Assembly (NCBI RefSeq): GCF_026805545.1
Contig: NZ_JAPRFR010000001.1
Coordinates: 930,001 to 994,000 of the forward strand
Reading direction: 5' to 3'
From: Aerococcus kribbianus
GTDB lineage: Bacteria; Bacillota; Bacilli; Lactobacillales; Aerococcaceae
Length of the DNA stretch: 64,000 bases
Every line of letters starts with the position of its first letter. The first letter of the stretch is position 1. Of the stretch, positions 43,552-53,042 are shown one piece after another. The notes beneath the pieces are model-generated. The model was not told the DNA's origin, did no database searches, and worked only from the letters and a program-made list of their open reading frames with translations. The position numbers and the translations under genes were made by a program.

Positions 43552-44947
43552 GTTAATCTTTAAGCCGGCTCATGAATTAGCGACGATGATTAAAAACCGC
43601 GAAGTTACTTCTGTAGAAGTCACTCAAGCTTTCTTAGATCGTATTCATGCCATTGATGACCACGTAAAAGCTTTTATCACAGTAACTGATGAATCAGCCC
43701 TGGAACAAGCCAAGCAAGCCGATGAGGAAATTGCAGCTGGCAATTACAAGGGGTATTTACATGGCATGCCAGTTGCCATTAAAGATACTTATATGACAGA
43801 AGATATTCGCTCAACTAGTGGATCAGGTTTATTTAAGGACTACATCCCTGATGTCACTTCAACACCTGTTAAAAATATTATTGAAGCAGGCGGTGTCATG
43901 CTCGGTAAGCTAAATATGCACGCACTAGGTCCTGGTTCAGCTGGTTTTAATCCATTTTTTGGCCACACCCGTAATCCTTTTGATCTCAATCATATTGTCG
44001 GTGGCTCAAGTGGAGGATCCGGTGCAGCCTTAGCAGCAGGAATGGCACCAATCGTAACCGGCACCGACATGTGGGGGTCTTTACGAGTACCCGCTGCCAT
44101 GAATGGCGTCTATGGTTTCAAACCAACTTACGGTTTACTTAGTTCAGCCAACAATATTCCAACTTCTGAAACCCATGACTCTACCGGACCAATGGCGCGT
44201 CATGTTGAAGACTTGGCTATGTTACTAACTGTTATGTCGAGTTACGATCCCCAAGACCATAATAGTCTCAAGGATGTTGACCGCCCTGACTATACGCGCA
44301 ACCTAGACAAAGGAATTGACGGTCTAAAAATAGGAATCCCAACTTACTATAAAAAAGGCCTAGATGATGAAGTTGCTCGTTTGTTTAACCACTCCCTTGA
44401 AAAACTCCAAGAATCAGGCGCTGAAATCACTGAGTTTGACATGCCTGAACTTGAAGTCACGCAATTTGCTGGTCAAGTTACCCCAATCGCCGAAGCAGGA
44501 GCCAACTATTTTGATGAATTAAAAAACCAACCAGAAAATATAGCTAAAGATGTTCGCGCTTATCTGATGGCAGGTTCAGTGGTAACTGGTCAACAATATG
44601 TTCGAGCTCAAAAAGCAAGACGTCTCCAAGCTTTGGCTTGGAATGAGGCCTTCAAGGAATATGATGTCATTTTAGGACCCACTATTCCAATACAAACCCC
44701 AGCCTTCCGTTCTGAAGATCAACTTCCAGAACAAGCCATTGATGTGGTTAAGGCTGTCCAACCATTTACCGTCCCTGGTAATATGACGGGACTACCGGTT
44801 ATTTCATTGCCAATGGGCTTAGATAAGGATGGCTTGCCAACCGGAATGCAATTCTTTGGGCGTCCTTTATCAGAAGAGCGACTATTGCAAATCGCCAAAG
44901 CCTGGGAAAACACCCAACCAATCACTTATGACAGTATTGTCGTATAG
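43544..44947 (+). CDS. Amidase-signature family hydrolase
   Basis: The 467-residue protein has the AS-family triad: Lys in MPVAIKDTY (about 75-83), cis-Ser in GGSSGGSGAALAAG (about 149-162), and the nucleophile Ser in GTDMWGSLRVPAA (about 168-180). The usual DTGGS around the nucleophile reads DMWGS, so two oxyanion-loop residues differ from GatA and typical amidases. KPTYGLLS follows as normal. It is more like a stand-alone amide hydrolase than GatA. Substrate unknown. Confidence 0.9.
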   Translation: MTKLIFKPAHELATMIKNREVTSVEVTQAFLDRIHAIDDHVKAFITVTDESALEQAKQADEEIAAGNYKGYLHGMPVAIKDTYMTEDIRSTSGSGLFKDYIPDVTSTPVKNIIEAGGVMLGKLNMHALGPGSAGFNPFFGHTRNPFDLNHIVGGSSGGSGAALAAGMAPIVTGTDMWGSLRVPAAMNGVYGFKPTYGLLSSANNIPTSETHDSTGPMARHVEDLAMLLTVMSSYDPQDHNSLKDVDRPDYTRNLDKGIDGLKIGIPTYYKKGLDDEVARLFNHSLEKLQESGAEITEFDMPELEVTQFAGQVTPIAEAGANYFDELKNQPENIAKDVRAYLMAGSVVTGQQYVRAQKARRLQALAWNEAFKEYDVILGPTIPIQTPAFRSEDQLPEQAIDVVKAVQPFTVPGNMTGLPVISLPMGLDKDGLPTGMQFFGRPLSEERLLQIAKAWENTQPITYDSIVV

Positions 44948-44982
44948 AAAATCGCTCTCAACAGAATAATTGGTTAAAAACC

Positions 44983-45022
44983 AAAAGGACGCTGGCCAAG
45001 CTAATCTGGTCAGCGTCCTTTT
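44983..45022 (+). terminator. Terminator of the amidase operon
   Basis: AAAAGGACGCTG / CAGCGTCCTTTT stem with an inner CCA/TGG pair. Confidence 0.9.
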
Positions 45023-45038
45023 CTTATATTATAGATAG

Positions 45039-45069
45039 AAAAAAAGACAGCAATCTAATCGCTGTCTTT
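45039..45069 (-). terminator. Terminator of the tRNA-Tyr/tRNA-Gln transcript
   Basis: AAAGACAGC / GCTGTCTTT stem followed on the minus strand by a run of seven T's, just past tRNA-Gln. Confidence 0.88.
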
Positions 45070-45079
45070 CAATGATAAA

Positions 45080-45151
45080 CTGGGATAGCTGGATTCGAAC
45101 CAGCGCATGATGGAGTCAAAGTCCATTGCCTTACCGCTTGGCTATATCCCA
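45080..45151 (-). tRNA. tRNA-Gln (TTG)
   Basis: 72 nt. Acceptor TGGGATA/TATCCCA with G73. The anticodon stem ATGGA/TCCAT encloses loop CTTTGAC, giving anticodon TTG. T-arm GCTGG-TTCGAAT-CCAGC. CCA is not encoded. Confidence 0.96.
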
Positions 45152-45160
45152 CTATTGAAA

Positions 45161-45241
45161 TGGAGGGAGAAGGATTTGAACCTTCGAACCCGAAGGAACG
45201 GATTTACAGTCCGCTGCGTTTGGCCACTTCGCTATCCCTCC
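45161..45241 (-). tRNA. tRNA-Tyr (GTA)
   Basis: 81 nt with a long variable arm. Acceptor GGAGGGA/TCCCTCC and A73. The anticodon loop CTGTAAA gives GTA. It is transcribed first, 9 bp before tRNA-Gln. Confidence 0.96.
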
Positions 45242-45286
45242 AAAATTATCGTACTTGATTATAATAACATCTAGACAAGGGAAAAA

Positions 45287-46032
45287 TCAAGGGATTTTTC
45301 CTCTTTTTTGATATTTTTTGGCTAATTCTTGCATGGCATGTTTTTCACCTGGCCTTAACTCCCTAAATTCGCCGGGTGCCAAGTCCCCATTATTTTGAAT
45401 TGGCCCTAATTGAATTCGTTCTAAATTAGTCACCTTAACCCCAATACTAAGGAACATTTTTTCACTTGATGTCTTTTTCCTTCTATTATAGTCACTTCTG
45501 CTGTGCTTTCTTGCTGGCTCGTGGATATAATTTTTAATTGTGCCGGTTGGCATTGGTAACCATCCAAGAAACGGACCCCCAGATTGAAATAATCCACCGC
45601 CTCTTCTGCAATCGGACCATTGACTATCACTCGATAGGTTTTCGCCACGGAAAAATATGGATTTTCTAAAACATAGTGCAGTTGACCATTATCCGTTAAG
45701 AGCACGATGCCACAAGCATCACGGTCCAAACGGCCCACTATACTTAACTGGCTAGTATCAATGTGTTTTTCCACCAAATCCAAGACAGAAGGATAGTTAG
45801 GATCACGTCGAGCCGAAAGATAACCCGGTTTTTTATTAAGTACCCAATAGTGGTGACTAGGGATGGTTAAAGGTTCTTGGTCTAGAGTAACTTGGTCCCA
45901 GTTCCCATCCACTGCCATAGTGAAGTGACTTATCGTCTCTCCATTAACCTGAACCCGCCCTTGTCTAAGCCATTGTTTGGCCTGTTTATGGGAACACTGA
46001 ACAGCCACTTGTAAAGCCTTTAAAATATGCAT
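45287..46032 (-). pseudogene. RsuA-type 16S rRNA pseudouridine synthase with a frameshift
   Basis: Two overlapping frames together give a full-length RsuA/RluF-like enzyme. The first (46032-45430) has the S4 domain (QAKQWLRQGRVQVNG), the catalytic GRLDRDACGIVLLTDNG (Asp near 103) and TYRVIVNG. It runs up to IIEGKRHQVKK and then goes out of frame to a stop at 45430. The second frame resumes with MFLSIGVKVTNLERIQLGP and ends at 45287. The switch is at a run of six T's on the plus strand (45457-45462). One extra base there, or a -1 slip on AAA AAA, would restore the protein. It may be a true mutation or a sequencing error. Confidence 0.85.
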
Positions 46033-46124
46033 AAGCCACCCCTAATCGAAAAGCTTTCTCATTACTGACCTCTCACTATATGCTATAATAGTAGAGAACG
46101 ACAATTTTAACAAGGAGGTAGCAT

Positions 46125-46970
46125 ATGGACTTTGATTGGACAGGGCTTCTGTCCTGGCAGGGGCTCGCAAACTTAATCGATATCCTTATTGTATGGTTTC
46201 TGATTTTTCAATTATTGCGAATCGCACGTAAATCACGAGCCATCAATATTTTAAATGGTGTTCTATTCATCTTATTAATCAAAATCATTTCTACTGTCTT
46301 CCATTTAGAGACAATCGACTGGATTATGGACTCTATCATTCGTTGGTCAGTAGTAGGGGTCTTAATTATTTTTCAACCAGAAATTCGTCGCGGTTTGGAG
46401 CACCTCGGCCAGCAGGTATTTATTGGTAATAAACAAAACAAATATTCCAACCCTAGCGAGAAAATGGTGGGTGAAATCATCGATGCCTGTAAGTATATGG
46501 GCAAGCGACGGATTGGAGCTTTGATTTCTATTCAGAAAAATCAACCGCTCGATGACTATGCCGCCACCGGAATCAGCATGGATTCTAAAATTTCTTCCCA
46601 ATTGCTAATCAATATTTTTATTCCTAATACGCCACTACATGATGGGGCAGTCATTATCCAAGACTTACGCATTTCTTCTGCCGCTTCCTACCTCCCCTTG
46701 TCAGAGAATCCCAATATTCCTAAAGAACTAGGGACTCGTCACCGGGCAGCAGTAGGTTTGAGTGAAGCATCCGACTCATTGACGGTCGTTGTATCAGAAG
46801 AAACTGGCAATATCTCAATTGCTGAACATGGGGAAATCACCCGTGACTTAAATGAAGATGAACTTTATCACATCCTAAGTGATAATTTCATCGTATCTGA
46901 TGATAATGATAACAATTTCTTTACGAATCTCTTCCAAACCACTTCCGGGGAGGGCGATGACAATGAATAA
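46125..46970 (+). CDS. cdaA: Diadenylate cyclase CdaA
   Basis: The 281-residue protein has three membrane helices in the first 90 residues, then the DAC domain. Its catalytic motifs are DGAVIIQ (about 172-178) and GTRHRAAVGLSE (about 203-214). It joins two ATP into c-di-AMP, the messenger that controls potassium and osmolyte uptake and wall homeostasis. A TGCTATAAT extended -10 (46081-46089) and CAAGGAGG precede it. cdaR and glmM follow in the conserved operon. The C-terminal tail (residues 255-281) is acidic and Asn-rich. Confidence 0.98.
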   Translation: MDFDWTGLLSWQGLANLIDILIVWFLIFQLLRIARKSRAINILNGVLFILLIKIISTVFHLETIDWIMDSIIRWSVVGVLIIFQPEIRRGLEHLGQQVFIGNKQNKYSNPSEKMVGEIIDACKYMGKRRIGALISIQKNQPLDDYAATGISMDSKISSQLLINIFIPNTPLHDGAVIIQDLRISSAASYLPLSENPNIPKELGTRHRAAVGLSEASDSLTVVVSEETGNISIAEHGEITRDLNEDELYHILSDNFIVSDDNDNNFFTNLFQTTSGEGDDNE

Positions 46971-48246
46971 ATTTTATGACAACAAAATTGTAATGGCCGT
47001 CCTATCATTGATTTTGGCCTTAGTTTTATTTGTCTTCGTTAAAACAGAACGATCAAATCAAAGTCCCTTGCAACTCTTCCAAAATGTTAGCGAGTTATCA
47101 ACTGAGACTGTTTCCAATGTCCCTGTCCATATTGAAGGTGACGTGGATAATTATTATGTTACTGGCTTACCGGAATCAGTGACCGTAAAGTTAACCGGAC
47201 CTAGCAATGTTATTAACCAAACCTTAGAGAGTCAAGATTTCAAAGTGGTCACTGAGGACCTATCCAACCTAGAAGAAGGAAACCATTATATTCAATTACA
47301 GATGCGCAATGTTTCCGATAACATCTCTTATGAGATTTCTCCTTCTAGTGTCAATATTACGCTAGACCCGCTCTATACCGAAACTTTCCCGGTAACAATC
47401 AATATCAATAATCAAGATGCTGTAGCAGCAGGCTATGAGGTCATCCAATCAAGTGCGGAACCTGCAGAAGTCACTGTTTCTGGCTCTCAAGCGACGATTG
47501 AGCAAATCGCCCATGTCTATGCTAATGTTTCTCTGCCAGATAATATCAGCGAAAACTATAGCCAAACTTCAACAATCATTGTTGAAGATGAAGACGGTAA
47601 TATTTTAAATGCCAATACTAATCCTAGCGAAGTGCAATCTACAGTAGAAATTGGGGAAGCAGGTTATGAGGTTCCCGTTAAAATTAATCTTAGCAATCAA
47701 TCCGATGATTTCACCTATAATGTTGAAAATCTGGGTTCATCTACTGTACAATTGATTGGTGTGTCAAACGACACCCCAACCGTCAATGAAGTAAGCGGAA
47801 CAGTTGATGTTTCTGACGTCACTGAAAGTACGGTCCTTACCGTCCCACTAGAAGTGCCTGATGGGGTCCAATCCATTAACCCACAATCCATCCGGGTTCG
47901 GATTACCCCACAAAGCAATTCAAACAATTCATCCAATGCTGATGAAGAAAGTGCGAACAGTAACGAGGCCAATTCGAATAATACAAATAATGATAACAAC
48001 AACCAAGGAGCGACTACCGAATCGGGGGAGACTAGTGCTGGTTCACCCAACCAAAATCAAGCAAGCAATACAAGCTCACAAAACAGTGAGCCAGCCAACT
48101 CAACTACTGACAACCCTGAAGCTCAAGAAAGATCTGAAGTTAGTGAAGCAAATCATCCAGAACAAGACAGTCAATCCATGCTTCCACAGAGTTTTAGCCG
48201 ATTATTCACTCGTCCGTTACGTTATTTCCAACAATTTCTAAGTTAA
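46963..48246 (+). CDS. cdaR: CdaA regulator CdaR (YbbR-domain protein) with long low-complexity tail
   Basis: I choose the ATG at 46963 (MNKFYDNKIVMAV, 427 residues), 9 nt after GGGAGGG; it overlaps cdaA by 8 bp. There is one N-terminal membrane anchor (about 9-26) followed by three YbbR repeats outside the membrane (landmarks VTVKLTGP, EVTVSGSQ, STVQLIG). From about residue 320 the protein becomes almost pure Asn, Ser, Glu, Gln for some 90 residues. It then ends in a hydrophobic/basic stretch (SFSRLFTRPLRYFQQFL). CdaR binds and modulates CdaA. The tail is longer than in common homologues. Confidence 0.93.
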   Translation: MNKFYDNKIVMAVLSLILALVLFVFVKTERSNQSPLQLFQNVSELSTETVSNVPVHIEGDVDNYYVTGLPESVTVKLTGPSNVINQTLESQDFKVVTEDLSNLEEGNHYIQLQMRNVSDNISYEISPSSVNITLDPLYTETFPVTININNQDAVAAGYEVIQSSAEPAEVTVSGSQATIEQIAHVYANVSLPDNISENYSQTSTIIVEDEDGNILNANTNPSEVQSTVEIGEAGYEVPVKINLSNQSDDFTYNVENLGSSTVQLIGVSNDTPTVNEVSGTVDVSDVTESTVLTVPLEVPDGVQSINPQSIRVRITPQSNSNNSSNADEESANSNEANSNNTNNDNNNQGATTESGETSAGSPNQNQASNTSSQNSEPANSTTDNPEAQERSEVSEANHPEQDSQSMLPQSFSRLFTRPLRYFQQFLS

Positions 48247-48284
48247 TGTTTAAAGCAATACAACTTAAATGAAGGAGTTTAATT

Positions 48285-49646
48285 ATGAGAAAATATTTTG
48301 GTACTGATGGCGTTAGAGGCCAAGCAAATAGTGAGTTAAGTCCTGAACTAGCCTTTAAATTAGGCCGTTTTGGTGGCCATGTATTAATGAAGCATGCCCC
48401 TGATATTGAACACCCACGTGTCTTAGTGGCTCGTGATACCCGTATTTCTGGTCAGTTATTAGAACATGCCTTAATCTCTGGTCTCTTATCTGTTGGTGTA
48501 GAAGTCCTACACTTGGGAGTCATCCCTACACCAGCCGTAGCTTATCTTACGCGAACCACTGGTGCCACTGCGGGTGTAATGATTTCAGCTAGCCATAACC
48601 CTGCCCCAGACAATGGCATTAAATTCTTTGGCTCTGATGGTTTTAAACTTTCTGACCAACAAGAAGAAGAAATCGAAGCCTATCTTGACCGTGAAGATGA
48701 TTTGGAACGTCCAAGCGCTCAAGGTTTAGGTGTCATGATTGATTATCCTGAAGGGGCCGGTAAGTACATGGAATTCTTACGGTCAACGATTTCTAATAGC
48801 TTAGAAGGCCTCAATGTCGCTGTGGATGCTGCTAATGGCGCTACCTCTCCGCTTGTCTCACGGCTCTTTGCTGACTTAGAGACCGACTTTACCACTATTG
48901 GTAGCAATCCTGACGGGATTAACATCAATGATGGTGTAGGGTCTACCCATCCTGAAAACCTAGCCCAACACGTCATTGATTCGGGAGCAGATGTTGGATT
49001 AGCCTTTGATGGTGATGGTGACCGGTGTATTGCTATCGATGAAAAAGGAAATATCGTCGACGGCGACCACATTATGTTTATCTGCGCGAAATACCTTAAT
49101 GAGCGTGGTAAATTAGATAATAATACAGTTGTTTCAACTGTAATGTCTAACCTTGGTTTCCATAAAGCCATCGAAGCCAACGACATGCATGCGCCACAAA
49201 CTAAGGTGGGCGACCGTTATGTGGTAGAAGAAATGCGTAAAAACGGCCATATCCTAGGTGGAGAACAATCTGGTCATATTGTCTTTATGAAACATAATAC
49301 CACTGGTGATGGGCTCTTAACCGGTATTCAATTGCTTAATGTGATGAAGCAAACTGGGCGTAGCTTATCCGAATTAGCGAGCGAAATGCAAACTTACCCT
49401 CAAGAACTTGTCAATGTTAAAGTAAGCAAAGAAGGTAAGGAAGCAGCAATGTCTTCTCCAACAGTCAAAGCAGTAATTGCTGATGTCGAAGAAGAAATGG
49501 CTGGTGAAGGTCGCATTCTTGTTCGTCCTAGTGGTACTGAAAATCTATTACGAGTTATGGTAGAAGCTAGCACTGATCAAGAAGCTCTTGATTACGCGAA
49601 TAAGATTGCTGACCAAGTTCGCCAAGAATACGGTGTCGAAGACTAA
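48285..49646 (+). CDS. glmM: Phosphoglucosamine mutase
   Basis: The 453-residue protein starts [20 protein letters not shown]. The active-site phosphoserine is in [15 protein letters not shown] (about 95-109; Ser102 region), metal loop DGDGDRC (about 243-249), sugar loop GGEQSGH and phosphate loop [11 protein letters not shown] near 405-415. It converts glucosamine-6-phosphate to glucosamine-1-phosphate, the step after GlmS. Its place behind cdaA-cdaR is conserved in Firmicutes, and GlmM is known to interact with CdaA and reduce its activity. Confidence 0.99.
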   Translation: MRKYFGTDGVRGQANSELSPELAFKLGRFGGHVLMKHAPDIEHPRVLVARDTRISGQLLEHALISGLLSVGVEVLHLGVIPTPAVAYLTRTTGATAGVMISASHNPAPDNGIKFFGSDGFKLSDQQEEEIEAYLDREDDLERPSAQGLGVMIDYPEGAGKYMEFLRSTISNSLEGLNVAVDAANGATSPLVSRLFADLETDFTTIGSNPDGININDGVGSTHPENLAQHVIDSGADVGLAFDGDGDRCIAIDEKGNIVDGDHIMFICAKYLNERGKLDNNTVVSTVMSNLGFHKAIEANDMHAPQTKVGDRYVVEEMRKNGHILGGEQSGHIVFMKHNTTGDGLLTGIQLLNVMKQTGRSLSELASEMQTYPQELVNVKVSKEGKEAAMSSPTVKAVIADVEEEMAGEGRILVRPSGTENLLRVMVEASTDQEALDYANKIADQVRQEYGVED

Positions 49647-49685
49647 AAAGCGAACACCAATGATCGCTAACAAGGAAATAACAGT

Positions 49686-49725
49686 AAAAAGACTGGTCTT
49701 AAATACTTGAACCAGTCTTTTTTGT
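49686..49725 (+). terminator. Terminator of the cdaA-cdaR-glmM operon
   Basis: AAAAAGACTGGT / ACCAGTCTTTTTT stem, 17-nt loop. Confidence 0.9.
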
Positions 49726-49843
49726 GCCTTTTGCCAGCCTAGAAATGCCTTGAAGCCAGGATTGTTGCTTAGAATTACTGAATAGCAATTCTTTTTTCAT
49801 TAGCTATAGTTTATAACTATGATACGTCATACTTTATAGGTAT

Positions 49844-50158
49844 TTCCACCTTCTAAACTTATTCTCTATAATATGGCTATAAATTCGTTAAAACAGTGAA
49901 GAGTAGAGTAGTTGATAAATTAGGATTGCCCAGAGAGCTTCAGTCGCTGAGAAGAAGCCAATCTTAAATCAATGAAAATGAGCTCAGAGTTGCTCAGTCG
50001 TTCAAGTGACTAAGTCGGTTAGTATCCGTTATCTTACCCTTGTTATAATCTACTATATATTGACAAGTAAAGTGTCCCCTTGCTTTTGCAAGGAGGAATT
50101 AGGGTGGTACCGCGAGTGATTCGTCCCTTTGGCTATTTAGCCAAGGGGACTTTTTTTA
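49844..50158 (+). promoter_or_regulatory. Promoter and T-box leader of the peptide-binding protein gene
   Basis: The promoter is TTCCAC (49844-49849), 17 bp, TATAAT (49867-49872). Stem I starts near 49895. Its upper helix GTTGAT/ATCAAT places the specifier loop at GAAAATGA, readable as ATG (Met) or AAT (Asn). The T-box AGGGTGGTACCGCG (50101-50114) has UGGU, which pairs with a tRNA whose base 73 is A, favouring Met. The terminator GTCCC..TTGGCT/AGCCAAGGGGAC with seven T's ends at 50157. Confidence 0.88.
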
Positions 50159-50186
50159 ACGAAACAATTAATTTAGGAGGGTTTAT

Positions 50187-51830
50187 ATGAAGAAATTTTA
50201 TCGGATCACAGGATTAATAACCACATTATCACTCATTTTAGTAGCGTGCGGTAATGGTGATAATGGTGAACAAAATAGCCAAGCCACTACCCAGTCATCA
50301 AATGACCAAGAGGAAGTGGTTAACTGGGTAGTAGGGACAGAATTATCTAGCTTAGACACTAGCGTTCTCAACCAGATTGACACATCCAATGTAGCCTCTC
50401 ACCTTCAAGAAGGCTTATATTGGGAAGATAAAAATAATGAAGTCCACCCTGCCTTAGCAGAAGACCTGCCCCAAATCTCTGATGACCAATTGACTTATAC
50501 GATTAAAGTCAAAAAAGGGGCCAAATGGTCTAATGGTGACCCTATCACGGCCCATGATTTCGTCTACGGTATCCAACGTTTGGTTGACCCAGAAACGGGG
50601 TCAGGCCATGCCTACTTAGCACGGCCCATTGAAAATGTCCCTGAAATTCAAGCCGGAGAAAAATCACCAGAAGAAGTAGGCTTTAAAGCGCTAGATGACT
50701 ATACTATTGAGGTTCATTTAACCCAACCAATGCCTCACCTATTAAATATGTTAGGTTACACCCCTTTTTATCCATTGAACAAAGACTTTGTTAAGAAACA
50801 AGGGGAAGCATTTGGAACCAATTCAGACACGGTTATTTCTAGCGGTCCTTATGTTATCCAAGATTGGGATGGCACCAATCAAGAATGGACCTTAGTCAAG
50901 AATGACAAGTATTTTAATGCGGATAAGATCGATATCGAAAAAATCCACACCCAAGTCATTAAGGAAGTTGCTACTGGCGTTAATCTCTTTGAAGCAGGTG
51001 AAGTTGATAATGCACCAATTTCTGGTGAATTAGCCCAACAATATGTAGACCACCCCGAAGCCAAGTCCACACCACGCGGTGCTGTCTACTTCCTTAATTT
51101 CAACCATAAAAATAACGCCTTACAAAACCATGACTTACGCCTAGCCATTGATTACGCCATTGACAACCAAACTGTAGTAGACCAAATTATTGCCAACAGA
51201 TCGCAAGCGACAGCTTCCTTAGTTCCTAAGGATATTGCTAATAATCCAAAAACTGGCCAAGAATTTGTCGAAGATAGTGATCTTGATCCTCGTGTTAGCA
51301 CTGACCAAGCCCAATCCCACTGGAAAAAAGCTCAAGCAGAATTAGGTGATGAAGTTAATTTAACCCTCTTAGTCGGTGACTCTGAGGGGACAAAACGCCT
51401 AGCTGAATATATCCAAGGGCAACTTCAAAACAACTTACCCGGCTTAAAGGTAAACATTAATGTCCAACCAGGTAAGTCTGCACTAGAAGCAAAGTCCAAA
51501 GGGAACTATGATCTTGCCCTATCTGGTTGGGTTCCTGGCTATGCTTCACCGTCAAACTTATTGGAACTCTTACAATCTGATAGTGATAACAACGACTCCT
51601 ACTACAGTAACAATGAATACGATGAACTAGTCAATAAAGCCATTAATTCAATTGATGACCAAGAACGCTATGACTATGAGCTCCAAGCCAACCAATTAGC
51701 CTATGAAGATGTTGCCATTTTACCTCTCTACCAATCATCTGACTTGGAGTTATTCAATAGTCGCATCAAGGACCTCACCGAACGTCCGGTTGGAAATGAA
51801 TATGACTTCAGAACGGCCCATATCGATTAA
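50187..51830 (+). CDS. Peptide ABC transporter substrate-binding lipoprotein (OppA family)
   Basis: The 547-residue protein has a lipoprotein signal: MKKFYRITGLITTLSLILVACGNG, with Cys21 as the lipid anchor. The SBP_bac_5 signature KWSNGDPITAHDFVYGIQRLVDP is near residues 113-135, and ISSGPYVIQDWDGTNQ and YFLNFNHKN follow. It captures peptides outside the membrane. No permease or ATPase gene follows, so it probably serves a transporter encoded elsewhere. The T-box leader suggests that it supplies an amino acid, likely methionine, in peptide form. Confidence 0.93.
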   Translation: MKKFYRITGLITTLSLILVACGNGDNGEQNSQATTQSSNDQEEVVNWVVGTELSSLDTSVLNQIDTSNVASHLQEGLYWEDKNNEVHPALAEDLPQISDDQLTYTIKVKKGAKWSNGDPITAHDFVYGIQRLVDPETGSGHAYLARPIENVPEIQAGEKSPEEVGFKALDDYTIEVHLTQPMPHLLNMLGYTPFYPLNKDFVKKQGEAFGTNSDTVISSGPYVIQDWDGTNQEWTLVKNDKYFNADKIDIEKIHTQVIKEVATGVNLFEAGEVDNAPISGELAQQYVDHPEAKSTPRGAVYFLNFNHKNNALQNHDLRLAIDYAIDNQTVVDQIIANRSQATASLVPKDIANNPKTGQEFVEDSDLDPRVSTDQAQSHWKKAQAELGDEVNLTLLVGDSEGTKRLAEYIQGQLQNNLPGLKVNINVQPGKSALEAKSKGNYDLALSGWVPGYASPSNLLELLQSDSDNNDSYYSNNEYDELVNKAINSIDDQERYDYELQANQLAYEDVAILPLYQSSDLELFNSRIKDLTERPVGNEYDFRTAHID

Positions 51831-51907
51831 ATCATTTTAACTCTCTATTCTGCTAACTCTCTTTTTTGCTTATTCAATTTAATGATAAGATAAGCCGTTC
51901 TGCCTAG

Positions 51908-51957
51908 AAAAAAAGCACAATCCCATGGCCATTGGTTCACTGGGATCGTGCTTTTAT
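51908..51957. terminator. Terminator between the OppA-like gene and the DUF2185 gene
   Basis: AAAAAGCACAATCCCA / TGGGATCGTGCTTTT stem, usable in both directions between converging genes. Confidence 0.9.
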
Positions 51958-51968
51958 TAAAATAATGC

Positions 51969-52940
51969 CTAATCTGTATAATGATCAATCAAGTGACTAA
52001 ACTGTTCTTTGATTAAGGCAGTGTTATTTTGCCAGTACCATTCATACATAGCTCGTCCATAACGAATAATTTGAATTTCCGCCAAATATTTAGGATTATC
52101 GCGACGGTTTTCATAACTTTCAATATATAGCTTGGTTTTTTCTTGGGACACTTGATAAGCCTGGTAAAAGGTATTCACAATAAGATTACGGCGTGTAGCC
52201 CATTCTAAAGGGACCTCAATATTACGAATCCCCAAATAGCCTAATAGCAAACCAGTGATAACATATAATTCATTATTATCTGGTTGGCCTTTGAGTTCAG
52301 ACTGCCATAGCTTTAATACCCCTTCAACTTCTTCCTTAGCATCTGCTAAGAGTTTCAGCTCAGCCCCTGATAGGGTCACTGTATCATCAATCGAAGGAAT
52401 ATAAGTATGCTTAGAGGCTTGGTCTCGTTTATTGTCTAAGTCTTTTGCTTCAGCTGTTTCCTCAGTATCTTCTTTAGCTTTTTTCTTTGTCGGCTTAATT
52501 TCGGGTACTCGTGCAATTAAGACTTTTTCTTGTTTGCCACTTACCTTAGGCGGTTTATACTGAGGAAAATGCGCCTTAAAGACTTCAGAATCACTAGGAA
52601 TACGGTCTAAACTAGAAGCTAATTCAACCTTATCGAAGCTATCATTATAAACAAAATGTTTATTATCCACCTGGCTAAAGAATTGAAAATCAGCGCCAAT
52701 AGGATACCAATAAATACCTGCTACCATGGGTTCAATTTCAAAAATTTCATTTAAGCTCACCATCAGCATTCGCTCTTCAGGCAAGATAGTTAAATCAGTA
52801 TCCTTGTCAGATAAGAAACGCCAACCACTATCACTAGGCATTAAAGGTTTTTCACGCCAAGCCCATAATATATGGCCATCTTCTTCTAATAACTTTCGCG
52901 AAGCCAAACAGTTGCCCGGATTCGGTATCAGTTCTTCCAT
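51969..52940 (-). CDS. DUF2185 (Imm33-like) N-terminal domain protein
   Basis: In this 323-residue protein residues 8-85 match DUF2185/immunity-protein-33 type sequences: NCLASRKLLEEDGHILWAWRE, DSGWRFLSDKDTD and AGIYWYPIGADFQF (landmarks). A highly charged Lys/Glu linker (KPTKKKAKEDTEETAEAKD, about 148-166) follows. A helical C-terminal half that I do not recognise closes the protein. Related domains are found in immunity proteins beside polymorphic toxins, but no toxin gene is visible here. Cytosolic by sequence. Confidence 0.75.
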   Translation of the reverse strand: MEELIPNPGNCLASRKLLEEDGHILWAWREKPLMPSDSGWRFLSDKDTDLTILPEERMLMVSLNEIFEIEPMVAGIYWYPIGADFQFFSQVDNKHFVYNDSFDKVELASSLDRIPSDSEVFKAHFPQYKPPKVSGKQEKVLIARVPEIKPTKKKAKEDTEETAEAKDLDNKRDQASKHTYIPSIDDTVTLSGAELKLLADAKEEVEGVLKLWQSELKGQPDNNELYVITGLLLGYLGIRNIEVPLEWATRRNLIVNTFYQAYQVSQEKTKLYIESYENRRDNPKYLAEIQIIRYGRAMYEWYWQNNTALIKEQFSHLIDHYTD

Positions 52941-53042
52941 ACAAGTCCTCCATTAGCCTAAGTCGAGACAACCAAGTCTCTTAGGCTCATTCAATTAAAC
53001 GGCCCCAATTCGAAGCCAAAAATGTCTCTTTTTCATTATAAC

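Noticed and set aside
45430-45553. Programmed -1 frameshift in the pseudouridine synthase gene
   Set aside because: The slip site is only six A's, no stimulatory structure is evident, and the family is normally made from one frame. An indel or sequencing error is simpler.
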